Notes: a model not told the origin generated them from the letters alone. Counted from the first letter of the stretch, positions 7,360 through 16,077 are shown. The stretch is 64,000 bases of DNA from QUBU01 sp014337915 (GCA_030263395.1 SZOW01000002.1:186001-250000); one strand, 5' to 3'. Translations and numbers: made by a program.

Positions 7360-8376
7360 CTAGCCGCAGGCTCCGGCTGCAACCGTGGCCGGAGCGAGGC
7401 TGCCGACCAGATCGGACAGCCGTCCAATCCGGTTCCGGTCGAGGTGCTCGGCGAGGCCGGCGTTGATCTTCCGGCAGGCCAGCGGATCGTAGAACAGTGC
7501 GGTTCCGACGCCGATGGCCGTCGCGCCGGCGATGATGAATTCCAGTGCATCCCTTGCGCTGACGATGCCGCCCTGGCCGATGATCGGTATGCCGTGCTTG
7601 CGGGCTTCCTGGTACACCTGCCAGGTCTTCAGCACCGCGATGGGGCGGATCGCCGGACCCGACAGGCCGCCCTGGATGTTGCCGAGTACCGGTCTGCGGG
7701 TGTCGACGTCGATCGCCATGCCCATGAGGGTATTGATCACGGCGAGCGCGTCGGCGCCGGCCTCGATGCAGCGGCGGGCGTTCTCCTGGATATCCGTCTG
7801 GTTCGGCGATAGCTTGGCGATAAGGGGTTTCTTCGTCGCTTTCCGGCAGGCCGCTACGACCTGCGCCGAGGCGTCCGGGAAATTGCCGAAGGAGGTGCCG
7901 CCTTCCTTCACGTTCGGGCAGGAGATGTTGATCTCGATGGCGTCGATGGGAGAGTCGTCGAAGCGGCGGCAGACTTCCACGTACTCCTCGATAGTCGAGC
8001 CGCAGGCATTGGCGAAGAAGCGGGTCTCGCTCCGGTCCAGCGTCGGCAGGATCCGGTTCACGACCGCGTCCACGCCGGGATTCTGCAGCCCGATGGAATT
8101 CAGCATGCCAGAGGGTGTTTCCCACACCCGGTGCGGTGCATTGCCGAGCCGCGGATGCTGCGTGGTTCCCTTCAGGACGATGGCGCCGACGTCGCGGTTA
8201 GAGAACCCCGCGACGCGCGTGTATTCTTCGCCGAAGCCCACGCAGCCGGAAAGCAGCACGATGGGCGAGGCGAGTGTCATGCCGCAGAAGCGGGTTTCGA
8301 GCCGCGGATCGGCTGCGGTGTTGCCTGGTGCAGTCAATGTTCGACCTGGTGCTCTATCAGCCGGAAATTCCGCCAA
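7360..8376 (-). CDS. pyrD: Dihydroorotate dehydrogenase, class 1B-like (PyrDB type)
   Basis: The protein is an FMN TIM-barrel enzyme. It has the class 1B active-site motif NISCPNVKEGGTSFGN, in which Cys153 is the catalytic base; class 2 enzymes use Ser. It also has GGLSGPAIRPIAV and an FMN phosphate site IIGQGGIVSARDALEFIIAGA. It oxidises dihydroorotate to orotate in pyrimidine synthesis. Class 1B enzymes usually pair with the FeS/FAD subunit PyrK, and no pyrK is adjacent. The ATG at 8376 gives 338 residues, including about 25 extra at the N-terminus. A TTG at 8338 fits the family start better and would avoid overlapping the divergent trmL gene. Confidence 0.85.
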   Translation of the reverse strand: MAEFPADRAPGRTLTAPGNTAADPRLETRFCGMTLASPIVLLSGCVGFGEEYTRVAGFSNRDVGAIVLKGTTQHPRLGNAPHRVWETPSGMLNSIGLQNPGVDAVVNRILPTLDRSETRFFANACGSTIEEYVEVCRRFDDSPIDAIEINISCPNVKEGGTSFGNFPDASAQVVAACRKATKKPLIAKLSPNQTDIQENARRCIEAGADALAVINTLMGMAIDVDTRRPVLGNIQGGLSGPAIRPIAVLKTWQVYQEARKHGIPIIGQGGIVSARDALEFIIAGATAIGVGTALFYDPLACRKINAGLAEHLDRNRIGRLSDLVGSLAPATVAAGACG

Positions 8377-8801
8377 ATACCGGCAACATCATACGCCTGT
8401 GCGCCAACACGGGAACGCGCCTGCACCTGGTCGAGCCACTGGGATTCACGCTGGAAGACCGCTACCTGCGCCGCGCCGGCCTCGACTATCACGAGATGGC
8501 CTGCGTAACCGTGCACCGCGATCTCGCCAGCTGCATGTCGGGCCTCATGGGCCGGCGGCTGTTCGCCGTCTCGACTCGCGGCAGGACAGCGCACGCCGCG
8601 GTGGCCTTCACGGCGGGCGATGTGTTCCTGCTGGGACCCGAGACGGCCGGCCTGCCGGCCGATGTGCTTGCGGCAGTGCCGCCGCAACGGGCGTTGCGCA
8701 TCCCGATGCAGCCGGGCAACCGCAGCCTGAACCTGTCGAATGCCGCGGCCGTGGTCGTCTATGAGGCCTGGCGCCAGCTGGGCTTTCCCGGCGGCGCCTG
8801 A
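8337..8801 (+). CDS. trmL: tRNA (cytidine/uridine-2'-O)-methyltransferase TrmL
   Basis: The 154-residue SPOUT-fold protein starts MFDLVLYQPEIPPNTGNIIR, the TrmL signature, and contains RLCANTGTRLHLVEPLGF, LLGPETAGLP and the knot motif RIPMQPGNRSLNLSNAAAVV. It methylates the 2'-O of the wobble base (position 34) in tRNA-Leu using SAM. Its length matches E. coli TrmL (157). An earlier in-frame start exists, but the family N-terminus fixes the ATG at 8337. It is divergent from the dihydroorotate dehydrogenase gene and convergent with gpsA. Confidence 0.96.
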   Translation: MFDLVLYQPEIPPNTGNIIRLCANTGTRLHLVEPLGFTLEDRYLRRAGLDYHEMACVTVHRDLASCMSGLMGRRLFAVSTRGRTAHAAVAFTAGDVFLLGPETAGLPADVLAAVPPQRALRIPMQPGNRSLNLSNAAAVVVYEAWRQLGFPGGA

Positions 8802-8810
8802 ACCCGGGCT

Positions 8811-9830
8811 TCAGCCCGCGGATTCGGGCTTCAGCGCGCGGCTCATCAATGCCGCCACGGCTTCACCGGGGGCAACGCCCTCGTAGAGGATGCGGTAGAC
8901 CTGTTCGCAGATGGGCATATCGACGCCACTGCGGCGGGCGACGTCCCGGACTGCCCTGGCGGCGAAGATGCCTTCGCAGACGAAACCGATCTCCCGCGCC
9001 GCCTCGGTGCCGCTCCTGCCGGCAGCGATCAGCAGGCCGGCACGGCGGTTGCGTGACTGGTCGTCGGTGCAGGTCAGCACCAGGTCGCCCATGCCGGACA
9101 GGCCCATGAAGGTCTCGGCCCGCGCCCCCAGCGCCACGCCGAGGCGGGTCATCTCGGCCAGGCCGCGGTTGATCAGCGCCATGCGGGCGTTGGCCCCGAA
9201 GCCGAGGCCATCGGAGATGCCGGCACCAATGGCAAGTACGTTCTTCACGGCACCGCCGACCTCGACGCCGATCATGTCGGATGAGGTGTAGGCACGAAAA
9301 CGCTGGTCGGAAATGCGCAGCGCGAGGTCGTCGGCGAAAGTCGCATCCGTGGCGGCCACCGTCAGTGCGGTGGGCAGGCCGGCAGCCACCTCGCGCGCAA
9401 ACGTCGGGCCCGACAGCACAGCCAGCGCCAGGTCCGGGCCGAGCAGTTCGCGCGCGACCTCATGTGGCAGCTTGCCGGTCGCCTGCTCGAAGCCCTTGCT
9501 GGCCCAGGCGACGCGGCTGGTCGGCCCGAGGTGCGGCGCGATGGCTGCGACGAGCGTGCGGAAGGCCTGGCTCGGCACGCAGACCAGCAGAGTACGGTGC
9601 CGGCGCACCGCCAGCCCGAGGTCGGGTTCGATGGCGAGATTGCCGGGCAGCTGCGCGGTGGGCAGGTAGCGCCGGTTGACGCGACCGGTCGCCATATCCT
9701 GCAGCGCTGCTGGATCGCGGCCCCAGAGACTGGTGCTGCCGTTCACCTTCGCCAGCTGCACGGCGAGCGCCGTACCCCAGGAGCCGGCACCCAGTACGGC
9801 GATGGAGTCTGCTGCCGGGGCCTGGCTCAC
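8811..9830 (-). CDS. gpsA: Glycerol-3-phosphate dehydrogenase [NAD(P)+]
   Basis: The 339-residue protein has the N-terminal Rossmann motif VLGAGSWGTALAVQLAKVNG, the LSGPTFAREVAAGLPTA stretch and the C-terminal AVKNVLAIGAGISDGLGFG and GLSGMGDLVLTCTDDQSRN motifs. It reduces dihydroxyacetone phosphate to sn-glycerol-3-phosphate for phospholipid synthesis. The start is GTG at 9830, which gives MSQAPAADSIAVLGAG; the frame stays open far upstream only because of GC bias. The gene is the last of a minus-strand run: rhodanese, grxC, secB, gpsA. Confidence 0.97.
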   Translation of the reverse strand: MSQAPAADSIAVLGAGSWGTALAVQLAKVNGSTSLWGRDPAALQDMATGRVNRRYLPTAQLPGNLAIEPDLGLAVRRHRTLLVCVPSQAFRTLVAAIAPHLGPTSRVAWASKGFEQATGKLPHEVARELLGPDLALAVLSGPTFAREVAAGLPTALTVAATDATFADDLALRISDQRFRAYTSSDMIGVEVGGAVKNVLAIGAGISDGLGFGANARMALINRGLAEMTRLGVALGARAETFMGLSGMGDLVLTCTDDQSRNRRAGLLIAAGRSGTEAAREIGFVCEGIFAARAVRDVARRSGVDMPICEQVYRILYEGVAPGEAVAALMSRALKPESAG

Positions 9831-9856
9831 GGGGCTGCGCCGCTCGCCCCGGCGCT

Positions 9857-10333
9857 TCAGGCCGATGCGCCGCTGGCGCGCTGCGCCTCGGCGTACTGTG
9901 CTTCGAAGTTGATTGGGCGCAGTTGCAGGCGGGGGAAGCCGCCGCGGCTCACCAGCGAGGAAACCAGTTCGCGCGCATAGGGATAGAGTGCCTCCGGTGC
10001 CCTGGTGCGCAGCAGGGCCACGGTCTCCTCCGTCGGATAGCCGCGCACCTCGAACAGGCCGCCCTGCTTCACTTCGATGATGAACAGGGACTTCTCGGCT
10101 GCCGTGGCGTGCACGGTCACGTCCAGTGACACCTCGAACAGGTCCTTGTCTCGCAGCCGATGGCTGCTCTCGACGCTGAATTTCAGTTCCGGCTGATCGT
10201 GCCCGAACAGCACGCCGGGAACATGCGGGGATTCGAAGGACAGGTCCCGGAGGAAGACCAGCCGCAGCTCGAAGGTTGGGCCTGGAGGGCATGTGTCCGC
10301 GGCGCCGTTGCCGCCATTGTTCTCGGTACTCAT
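9857..10333 (-). CDS. secB: Protein-export chaperone SecB
   Basis: The 158-residue protein matches SecB over its full length. Key stretches are FLRDLSFESPHVP near the N-terminus, SLFIIEVKQGGLFEV in the middle and ALYPYARELVSSLVSRGGFP with QLRPINFEA at the C-terminus. The tetramer holds precursors unfolded and delivers them to SecA. It lies between grxC (19 bp) and gpsA (26 bp), the classical grxC-secB-gpsA order of Gammaproteobacteria. Confidence 0.98.
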   Translation of the reverse strand: MSTENNGGNGAADTCPPGPTFELRLVFLRDLSFESPHVPGVLFGHDQPELKFSVESSHRLRDKDLFEVSLDVTVHATAAEKSLFIIEVKQGGLFEVRGYPTEETVALLRTRAPEALYPYARELVSSLVSRGGFPRLQLRPINFEAQYAEAQRASGASA

Positions 10334-10351
10334 GTCGGGCCTGTTCCCCGT

Positions 10352-10621
10352 TCAGCGCCGGATGCCCAGCAGCGGATCGAGTCCACCCTGCTGGTCGAGC
10401 GCGGCGAGGTCGTCGAATCCGCCGATGTGGCGGTCGCCGATGAAGATCTGCGGCACGGTGCGCCGGCCGCTGCGCGCGATCATCTCCTCGCGACGGGTGT
10501 CGTCGCCGGCGATGTCGATCTCGTCGTAGCTGGTGCCCTTGTCCCGGAGCAGTGCCTTGGCGGCCGCGCAGTAGGGGCAGGTGGGCTTGGTGTAGATCAG
10601 CACTTGCGGGGCCTTGCTCAC
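10352..10621 (-). CDS. grxC: Glutaredoxin 3
   Basis: The 89-residue protein has the dithiol active site CPYC at Cys15 and Cys18, the cis-Pro motif RTVPQIF and the C-terminal GGFDDLAALDQQGGL that binds glutathione. It reduces disulfides with glutathione in the cytoplasm. It starts 9 bp after the rhodanese stop and is part of the rhodanese-grxC-secB-gpsA run. Confidence 0.97.
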   Translation of the reverse strand: MSKAPQVLIYTKPTCPYCAAAKALLRDKGTSYDEIDIAGDDTRREEMIARSGRRTVPQIFIGDRHIGGFDDLAALDQQGGLDPLLGIRR

Positions 10622-10630
10622 AGGGTTGCC

Positions 10631-11062
10631 TCAGGTGCGAGCACGCCCGCTGACGACGGGCAGGTTGTCACGGCGCCAGGCGGCCAGGCCGCCATCCAGC
10701 GCCCAGGTACTCTCGAATCCCGCCTTGCGCAGGTCACCGACCAGGCGGACGCTCTGCGCGCCGCTGTCGCAGACGAGGATCACCGGCCGCTTCTTCTTCA
10801 GGCGCGTTTCCGCGGCTGCCGCCAGATCACCCGGCCCGAGATTGATGGCATCGACGATGTGCCCGCCCGCGAAGCTCTCCTGTTCGCGCACGTCCACCAC
10901 CGTGGCACCCTGGTTGATCAGCGCCACCGCACGCGTCGGCGGCACCGACAGTCCGGCGCGGCTGCGCAGCCGCACCTCGTTCGCGATCGCAGCGATGAGT
11001 GCCATGACCGTACCGCCGACGAGCAGCGGGTGGCGCAGGCAGAACTCGATGAATCGGGCCAT
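10631..11062 (-). CDS. Membrane-anchored rhodanese-like sulfurtransferase (YibN type)
   Basis: The 143-residue protein has one N-terminal membrane segment (residues 11-28) and a single rhodanese domain. The domain shows VVDVREQESFAGGHI and the active-site loop VCDSGAQS with Cys98. It may transfer sulfane sulfur. The YibN proteins found next to grxC-secB in Enterobacteria have the same architecture and position. It is the first gene of the minus-strand run and is divergent from envC, with 123 bp between them. Confidence 0.9.
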   Translation of the reverse strand: MARFIEFCLRHPLLVGGTVMALIAAIANEVRLRSRAGLSVPPTRAVALINQGATVVDVREQESFAGGHIVDAINLGPGDLAAAAETRLKKKRPVILVCDSGAQSVRLVGDLRKAGFESTWALDGGLAAWRRDNLPVVSGRART

Positions 11063-11185
11063 GGACTCGCGATGCCTCTTGCAGTGGCGGCGGATTATAC
11101 CCGCTCACCGCGCGTGGCTGCCCGATCGTGGCCGGCCTGTGACAGAATCCGGAATCCGCCGGTCATTTCTCCAGCTCGCGGCTCC

Positions 11186-12379
11186 ATGACAGTATCCGCC
11201 ACGCATCGGTCCCGCCCGGGCGCAGGCCTGGCCCCAGGGCTGGTCGGCCTGGTCTTGATGATGCTGCTCGCCGGTCTGACCTGGGCAGCCGGTACGTCGG
11301 GACGAAAGGCAGAAACCGCTCGCGAGCTCGACGCCATCCAGGAACGGATCCGCAGCCTTGAGACCGAGATTTCCCGGGCAGCGGCCGAGAAGCCCACGGC
11401 CGGCAAGGCCCTGAAGGAGGCCGAACTCATCGAGGCGGACGCCCGCAGCTCGCTGCAGGGCATTCGCCGCAGGCTGGCCCAGGGACGCGAGCGCGAGCGC
11501 GCCATCCGCGCCGACATGGCGACCGCCGAGGCCGATCTCGCGCGGCATCGCGCGGCGCTGGCTTCGCAGCTGCGGCTGGCCTACGCCACCGGCCGCGAAG
11601 AGTGGCTGCGCGTGGCGCTCACGCAGCAGGACCCGGTCGCGCTCTCGCGCCGCGTCGTCTACTACGGCTACATCACCCGCCAGCGCAGCGACCTGCTGCA
11701 GGACGTGGAGCAGGAACTGGCGCGGCTGTCGGCTGCCGCCACCCAGCTCGACGCCCAGTTGGCGGAGCTGGCTGAACTCGGTGAGCGCCAGTCGGCCCGG
11801 GTGCGCGAGCTGGCTACCGCGCGCCAGGTGCGTGCGAAATCCCTGCAGACACTGGAGCGCAGCCTGGGCAGCCGGCAGGCGAAGCTCAACCGCCTGCGCC
11901 AGGAAGCCAGGGGACTCACCGCACTCATGGCGCGGCTGGAGCGTGAAAGCAGGGCGAGCGCCGCGCGCCGCTCCACGCCGGCACCCGACGCGGGTCCGGC
12001 GGTGCAGTTGCAGGGCCTGCCGCTGCGTGGCCGTGCTCTGTCGCGATACGGCCAGCCGCGTGCCGATGGCATGCTGCGCTGGGAGGGCATGATGCTCGAG
12101 GCACCCGCCGGTGCGGAAGTCCGCGCGGTACGCAGTGGCCGCGTCGCCTACGCCGACTGGCTGCCGGGCATGGGACTGCTGCTGGTGGTGGACCACGGCA
12201 AGGGCTACATGAGCCTCTACGGCCACAACCAGGACCTGCTCAAGTCCGTGGGCGACACCGTGGCACAGGGCGAGGTAATCTCGCGCGTCGGTGACAGCGG
12301 CGGCGAGAATCGCTCCGGACTCTATTTCGAGGTGCGCCGCAACGGCAAGCCAGTGGATCCGAAGGACTGGGTACGCTAG
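11186..12379 (+). CDS. envC: Murein hydrolase activator EnvC-like (LytM/M23 fold, degenerate)
   Basis: The 397-residue protein has a signal anchor (residues 20-40), long coiled-coil helices (about 45-250, rich in Ala, Arg, Glu and Leu) and a C-terminal LytM domain (290-397). The metal ligands of active M23 peptidases are missing: the first His/Asp pair is absent (MLRWEGMML) and the last HxH reads LYFEV. It should therefore activate amidases rather than cut peptidoglycan, as EnvC does in cell separation. The ATG at 11186 is chosen because the upstream extension is antisense to the rhodanese gene. It precedes ctpA, the usual order. Confidence 0.9.
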   Translation: MTVSATHRSRPGAGLAPGLVGLVLMMLLAGLTWAAGTSGRKAETARELDAIQERIRSLETEISRAAAEKPTAGKALKEAELIEADARSSLQGIRRRLAQGRERERAIRADMATAEADLARHRAALASQLRLAYATGREEWLRVALTQQDPVALSRRVVYYGYITRQRSDLLQDVEQELARLSAAATQLDAQLAELAELGERQSARVRELATARQVRAKSLQTLERSLGSRQAKLNRLRQEARGLTALMARLERESRASAARRSTPAPDAGPAVQLQGLPLRGRALSRYGQPRADGMLRWEGMMLEAPAGAEVRAVRSGRVAYADWLPGMGLLLVVDHGKGYMSLYGHNQDLLKSVGDTVAQGEVISRVGDSGGENRSGLYFEVRRNGKPVDPKDWVR

Positions 12380-12459
12380 CGGCGGCAGCGCCGGCGGTCC
12401 GCGGCGATCCCCTGTGATATCGTGGCCAGCATGCCGCCAGTCCCGGATTGCGCCCTCTG

Positions 12460-13713
12460 ATGTCCGGCAGGATCCGCGGCTTCCTGCACTTCTGCCTCGG
12501 CCTTGCCGCTGGCCTCGCGGTTGCCGCGGCCGGTAGCGTATTCGCCGGGCGCGACAGCCAGGACGGCGTACTGCCCTGGGACGACGTGCGGCTGCTCACC
12601 GAGGTCCTGGAGCGGATCAAGATCGACTACGTCGAGCCGGTCGATGACCACCGCCTGCTCGAGAGCGCCGTGCGCGGCATGGTTGGCAGCCTGGACCCCT
12701 ACTCGCAGTTTCTCAATGCCGACGAGTATGAGGACCTGCGCATCAGCACCACCGGCAACTATTCGGGTGTGGGACTCGAGGTGAACCTGCGCGACGGCAA
12801 GGTGCTGGTGGTTTCGCCCATCGAGGGCACGCCCGCTGACCAGGCCGGAATCCGCAGCGGCGACGTCATCCTCAGCATCGATGGCCTGGTGGTCGGCAAC
12901 GACAACATCACCGATGCCATCACCCGGCTGCGCGGGCCGGCAGGCACAAAGGTCAGCCTGACCGTGTCACGGGCCGGGGAGGCTCAGCCGCTGGCCTTCG
13001 AGCTGGTGCGGGGCAACGTCGAACTGCACAGCGTCCGTTCGCGGATGCTGGAACCGGGTTTCGCCTACCTGCGTATCAGCCAGTTCAGCGGTACCACCGG
13101 CGCCGACCTGCGCAGGACACTGGCCAGCATCACTGGCCGGCGGGGCGACGGCGCACTCAGGGGCCTGGTGCTCGACCTGCGCAACAACCCGGGCGGGGTG
13201 CTGGATGCGGCCGTCGAGGTGAGCGACGACTTCCTCGACAGCGGCGTAATCGTGACCGCCAGCGGCCGTGCCGGCGATGCGAGCTTCCGCCACGAGGCGC
13301 ATGCCGGCGACCTGCTGGCCGGCGTGCCACTGGTGGTGCTGGTCAACGGTGGATCGGCTTCCGCCTCGGAGATCGTCGCCGGCGCGCTACGTGACAACCG
13401 GCGCGCCACCATCATGGGCGCGCGCACCTTCGGCAAGGGCTCGGTGCAGACCGTGATGCCGCTGTCGGGCGGCCGGGCGCTGAAGCTGACCACCTCGCAC
13501 TATTTCACGCCGTCCGGCGAGTCCATCAGCGGGCACGGCATCACGCCCGACGTCGTGCTGGATGACGCGGGCTCCCCCGTCCAGGCGCCGGCGGCTGATC
13601 CGGCCGTCGAGCAGGCGCTGGCATTCCTCAGGAAAGGCGGCACGGGCGCCGCCAATCTGCCAAGCGGGTCGCGGACAGGACCGCCGGACACTGGCAGCAT
13701 GCCCGATCGCTGA
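12460..13713 (+). CDS. ctpA: Carboxyl-terminal processing protease (S41 family)
   Basis: The 417-residue protein has a signal anchor (residues 5-28), an N-terminal S41 region (GMVGSLDPYSQFLNADEYED), a PDZ domain (about 85-165, YSGVGLEVNLRDG to SIDGLVVG) and the S41 catalytic core. The Ser/Lys dyad is Ser301 in NGGSASASE and Lys326 in ARTFGKGSVQ. It cleaves C-terminal tails of periplasmic proteins and often works on peptidoglycan hydrolases. It lies 80 bp after envC on the same strand. A TTG at 12448 could add four residues. Confidence 0.96.
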   Translation: MSGRIRGFLHFCLGLAAGLAVAAAGSVFAGRDSQDGVLPWDDVRLLTEVLERIKIDYVEPVDDHRLLESAVRGMVGSLDPYSQFLNADEYEDLRISTTGNYSGVGLEVNLRDGKVLVVSPIEGTPADQAGIRSGDVILSIDGLVVGNDNITDAITRLRGPAGTKVSLTVSRAGEAQPLAFELVRGNVELHSVRSRMLEPGFAYLRISQFSGTTGADLRRTLASITGRRGDGALRGLVLDLRNNPGGVLDAAVEVSDDFLDSGVIVTASGRAGDASFRHEAHAGDLLAGVPLVVLVNGGSASASEIVAGALRDNRRATIMGARTFGKGSVQTVMPLSGGRALKLTTSHYFTPSGESISGHGITPDVVLDDAGSPVQAPAADPAVEQALAFLRKGGTGAANLPSGSRTGPPDTGSMPDR

Positions 13714-13770
13714 GGCCGCCCCGTCCTGCAGGGCAGGACGTTGCCGCCAGGCGACCGCGAGTCACGGAAC

Positions 13771-14847
13771 ATGGCAGTGTCATCCCCAGCCGGTATGTCC
13801 GGTGGCTTCGAGCCCGAGCAGATCCTGCGCAGCATTGCCGGGATCGATGCGCTGCTGCTGGCGCTGGCCCTGCTGCATTTCGCAATTTCACCGGCGGCTG
13901 TTGCCCGCCCCAGCCTGTACCTGGCGGCCTGCCTTGGCTACGCGGTGCTGGTGGCGGTGATGCAGTTCGCTACGCCACTGAGGGATCGGCCACGGGTCAG
14001 GCTGCTGGTGGAGGCCGTCGCCATGGTGGTGTTCATCAGTTTTGCCCTCGCCCTCTCCGGTGGTGGCCACGGCAGCCTCGCCGGCTTCTATCTGCTGCCG
14101 CTCATCACCGTGGCGCTCACGCTCGGTCCGGGCCTGACCGCCGGCATGGCGGGGCTGGTGCTGGCCGCGCAGCTGGCAGTCGCCGGTTTCGCCGCGGGCC
14201 AGGCGGCACTGGGCTTTGCCGCACTGCTGACACTGCTGATCGAGGCAACACCGTTGCTGCTGGTCGCCATGCTGACGAGCAGGCTGGCAGCGGGCGTGGC
14301 CGCCGCCCGTGAACAGCTGCAGGTGATGGCGGATCGCGACCAGCTCACCGGCCTGCTGAAGCTGCAGGCCTTCACGCAGCTGGTTGAGGAGGAGCGCGAG
14401 CGCGCCATTGCCCGCGGCAGTGGCTTCGCGCTGCTGCTGGTTGACATCGACAACCTGAAACTGCTCAACGCCCGGCATGGGCACGAGGCCGGCGACCGCG
14501 TCCTCGCGGCGGTGGCCGAGGCCCTGCGGCGCAGCAGCCGATCCGTGGACCTGGTGGCCCGCTACGGCGGCGACGAGTTCGTGCTGTTCATCTCCGGTGC
14601 CGGACCGGCGGTGGCCAGGGCGGTTGCCAACCGCATTCGCCACAACGTCGGGACCACGACTGTGGAGATCGGCGGTGCGCTCCAGCGCGTGACGGTCGGC
14701 ATCGGCGCCGGCGTGTTTCCGACCGACGGCCGCAGCCTGCTCGACCTCAGCAACGCGGCAGGGCGCGCGCTGGCGAAGGACAAGGAAGGCCGCCGGCCGC
14801 CCGACAGGGGCGTCGCTACTCTGCGTGCTGGCGCCGCTGGCGCCTAG
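13771..14847 (+). CDS. Membrane-bound diguanylate cyclase (GGDEF)
   Basis: The 358-residue protein has about six predicted membrane helices in residues 20-185 with no known sensor family, then a GGDEF domain (about 195-350). The active site RYGGDEFVLF lies near residue 266. An RSVD motif five residues upstream is a canonical I-site (RxxD), so product inhibition by c-di-GMP is expected. It makes c-di-GMP from two GTP. The DRDQLTGLLKLQAF motif marks the start of the domain. A TTG 30 bases upstream is an alternative start. It follows ctpA on the same strand. Confidence 0.92.
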   Translation: MAVSSPAGMSGGFEPEQILRSIAGIDALLLALALLHFAISPAAVARPSLYLAACLGYAVLVAVMQFATPLRDRPRVRLLVEAVAMVVFISFALALSGGGHGSLAGFYLLPLITVALTLGPGLTAGMAGLVLAAQLAVAGFAAGQAALGFAALLTLLIEATPLLLVAMLTSRLAAGVAAAREQLQVMADRDQLTGLLKLQAFTQLVEEERERAIARGSGFALLLVDIDNLKLLNARHGHEAGDRVLAAVAEALRRSSRSVDLVARYGGDEFVLFISGAGPAVARAVANRIRHNVGTTTVEIGGALQRVTVGIGAGVFPTDGRSLLDLSNAAGRALAKDKEGRRPPDRGVATLRAGAAGA

Positions 14848-14856
14848 GTCAGGCGG

Positions 14857-15282
14857 TCAGCCTGCCTGGAGCGCGGCGCGGATGCGCTGCGCATGTTCCT
14901 CGAGCAGCCTGGCGTCGGCCATGCTGCGGCCGTGGCTGCGCAGGGGCTGGTCGGCATAGCGCGGCACGACATGCAGGTGGAAGTGAAACACCGTCTGGCC
15001 GGCCGCCGGGCCGTTGTACTGCACCAGCATGACGCCATCGGCATTGAAGGCATGCTTAACCGCGCGTGCCAGCTTCTGGCCGGACTGGATGACGGCTGCG
15101 GCCATGGCGGGGTCGAGGTCGAAGATGTTCTCGGCCGGGCTCTTCGGCACCACCAGCGTGTGCCCATCCGACTGCGGCATGACGTCCATGAACGCCAGGG
15201 TGCGTTCGTCCTCGTAGACCCGGTAGGCCGGGATCTCGCCCCTGAGGATCTTCGCGAAGATGTTGCTGGGATCGTAGGCCAT
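14857..15282 (-). CDS. HIT-family protein (HinT-like nucleotide hydrolase)
   Basis: The 141-residue protein carries the histidine triad HFHLHVVP with His100, His102 and His104, preceded by NIFAKILRGEIPAYRVYED and DGHTLVVPKSPAENIFDLD, all typical of HIT proteins. Members hydrolyse nucleoside phosphoramidates or dinucleotides. It is convergent with the GGDEF gene (9 bp) and divergent from the thioesterase gene. The exact substrate cannot be told. Confidence 0.93.
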   Translation of the reverse strand: MAYDPSNIFAKILRGEIPAYRVYEDERTLAFMDVMPQSDGHTLVVPKSPAENIFDLDPAMAAAVIQSGQKLARAVKHAFNADGVMLVQYNGPAAGQTVFHFHLHVVPRYADQPLRSHGRSMADARLLEEHAQRIRAALQAG

Positions 15283-15339
15283 GGACCGCTAGCATAGGTT
15301 TGGCCGGCGGGCCGGACAAGCGCCGGGGAGTGCAGTGCC

Positions 15340-15753
15340 ATGAACGATCCACGCGGGCGCCCCGACGCCAATCAGTGCTTCGTCTGCGGGCCCGACAACC
15401 CGCTGGGCCTGCGTCTGCCCTTCCGCATGGACGGCGACGCCTGCCGGAGCGAGTTCACCCCGGGCCCCTTCCATTGCGGCTACGACCGGCTGGTGCACGG
15501 CGGCATCATCTACAGCGCGCTCGACGACGTCATGGCGAACTGGCTGTTCCTCCAGGGCGTGCGCGGGCACACGGCACGCTGCGAGGTGCGCTATCGCGAG
15601 CCGGTGGAACTCGGCGACCGGCTGCTGCTGGAAGGCCGGCTGATCCGCCGCAAGGGTCGCATCGCCGTCCTCAGCGGCACGGCTACCCGCGCCAGCGACA
15701 ACACGCTGGTTGCCGAGGCCGAGGGGACGTTCATGGTCGTGGACGGCGGCTGA
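15340..15753 (+). CDS. PaaI-family hotdog thioesterase
   Basis: The 137-residue protein begins with CFVCGPDNPLGLRLPF, a CxxC-containing start found in a subgroup of hotdog-fold thioesterases. The hotdog core follows: YDRLVHGGIIYSALDDVMAN, with catalytic residues expected in HGG and the Asp of the following helix, and ARCEVRYREPVELGDRLLLE. It likely hydrolyses an acyl-CoA; the substrate is unknown. It stands alone between a HIT gene and a DUF1330 gene. Confidence 0.85.
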   Translation: MNDPRGRPDANQCFVCGPDNPLGLRLPFRMDGDACRSEFTPGPFHCGYDRLVHGGIIYSALDDVMANWLFLQGVRGHTARCEVRYREPVELGDRLLLEGRLIRRKGRIAVLSGTATRASDNTLVAEAEGTFMVVDGG

Positions 15754-15765
15754 GCGCCGGGCGGT

Positions 15766-16077
15766 CTACTGCATCGCCGGCGGCGGGGCCTCGAAGATGC
15801 CGATGTCGTAGATGCCGGTGCCGGCACGCAATGGCTTGACCGTCTTCTGGTATTCGTCGCCCTTCACGAAGGCTTTGAGCTGCTCCATGGTCGGGAACTC
15901 GAGGATCACCACCGACTTGCCATCCAGGCCGCTGCCTTCCAGCAACTCTACGGTCTTGCCGCGCACGACATAGCGGCCGCCGTGGCTCTTGGCCAGGGCC
16001 GCCGACTTCTGCGCGTACTCCTTGAGCTGCGGGGTCATGTTGGTGAACTGGACGACCGAAATGATGTAGGCGGGCAT
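15766..16077 (-). CDS. DUF1330 domain protein
   Basis: The 103-residue protein is a small dimeric ferredoxin-like-fold protein. It starts MPAYIISVVQFTNMTPQLKE and has the DUF1330 motifs HGGRYVVRGKTVELLEG and VVILEFPTMEQLKAFVKGDE. The function of the family is not established; some members are thought to bind or oxidise small aromatic molecules. A GGAGAA Shine-Dalgarno site precedes the ATG at 16077. It lies 84 bp after the OPT transporter on the same strand and may be its last co-transcribed gene. Confidence 0.88.
   Translation of the reverse strand: MPAYIISVVQFTNMTPQLKEYAQKSAALAKSHGGRYVVRGKTVELLEGSGLDGKSVVILEFPTMEQLKAFVKGDEYQKTVKPLRAGTGIYDIGIFEAPPPAMQ

Noticed and set aside
10160..11185. 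Upstream extension of the EnvC frame
   Set aside because: It runs antisense through secB, grxC and the rhodanese gene; the signal anchor after ATG 11186 fixes the start.
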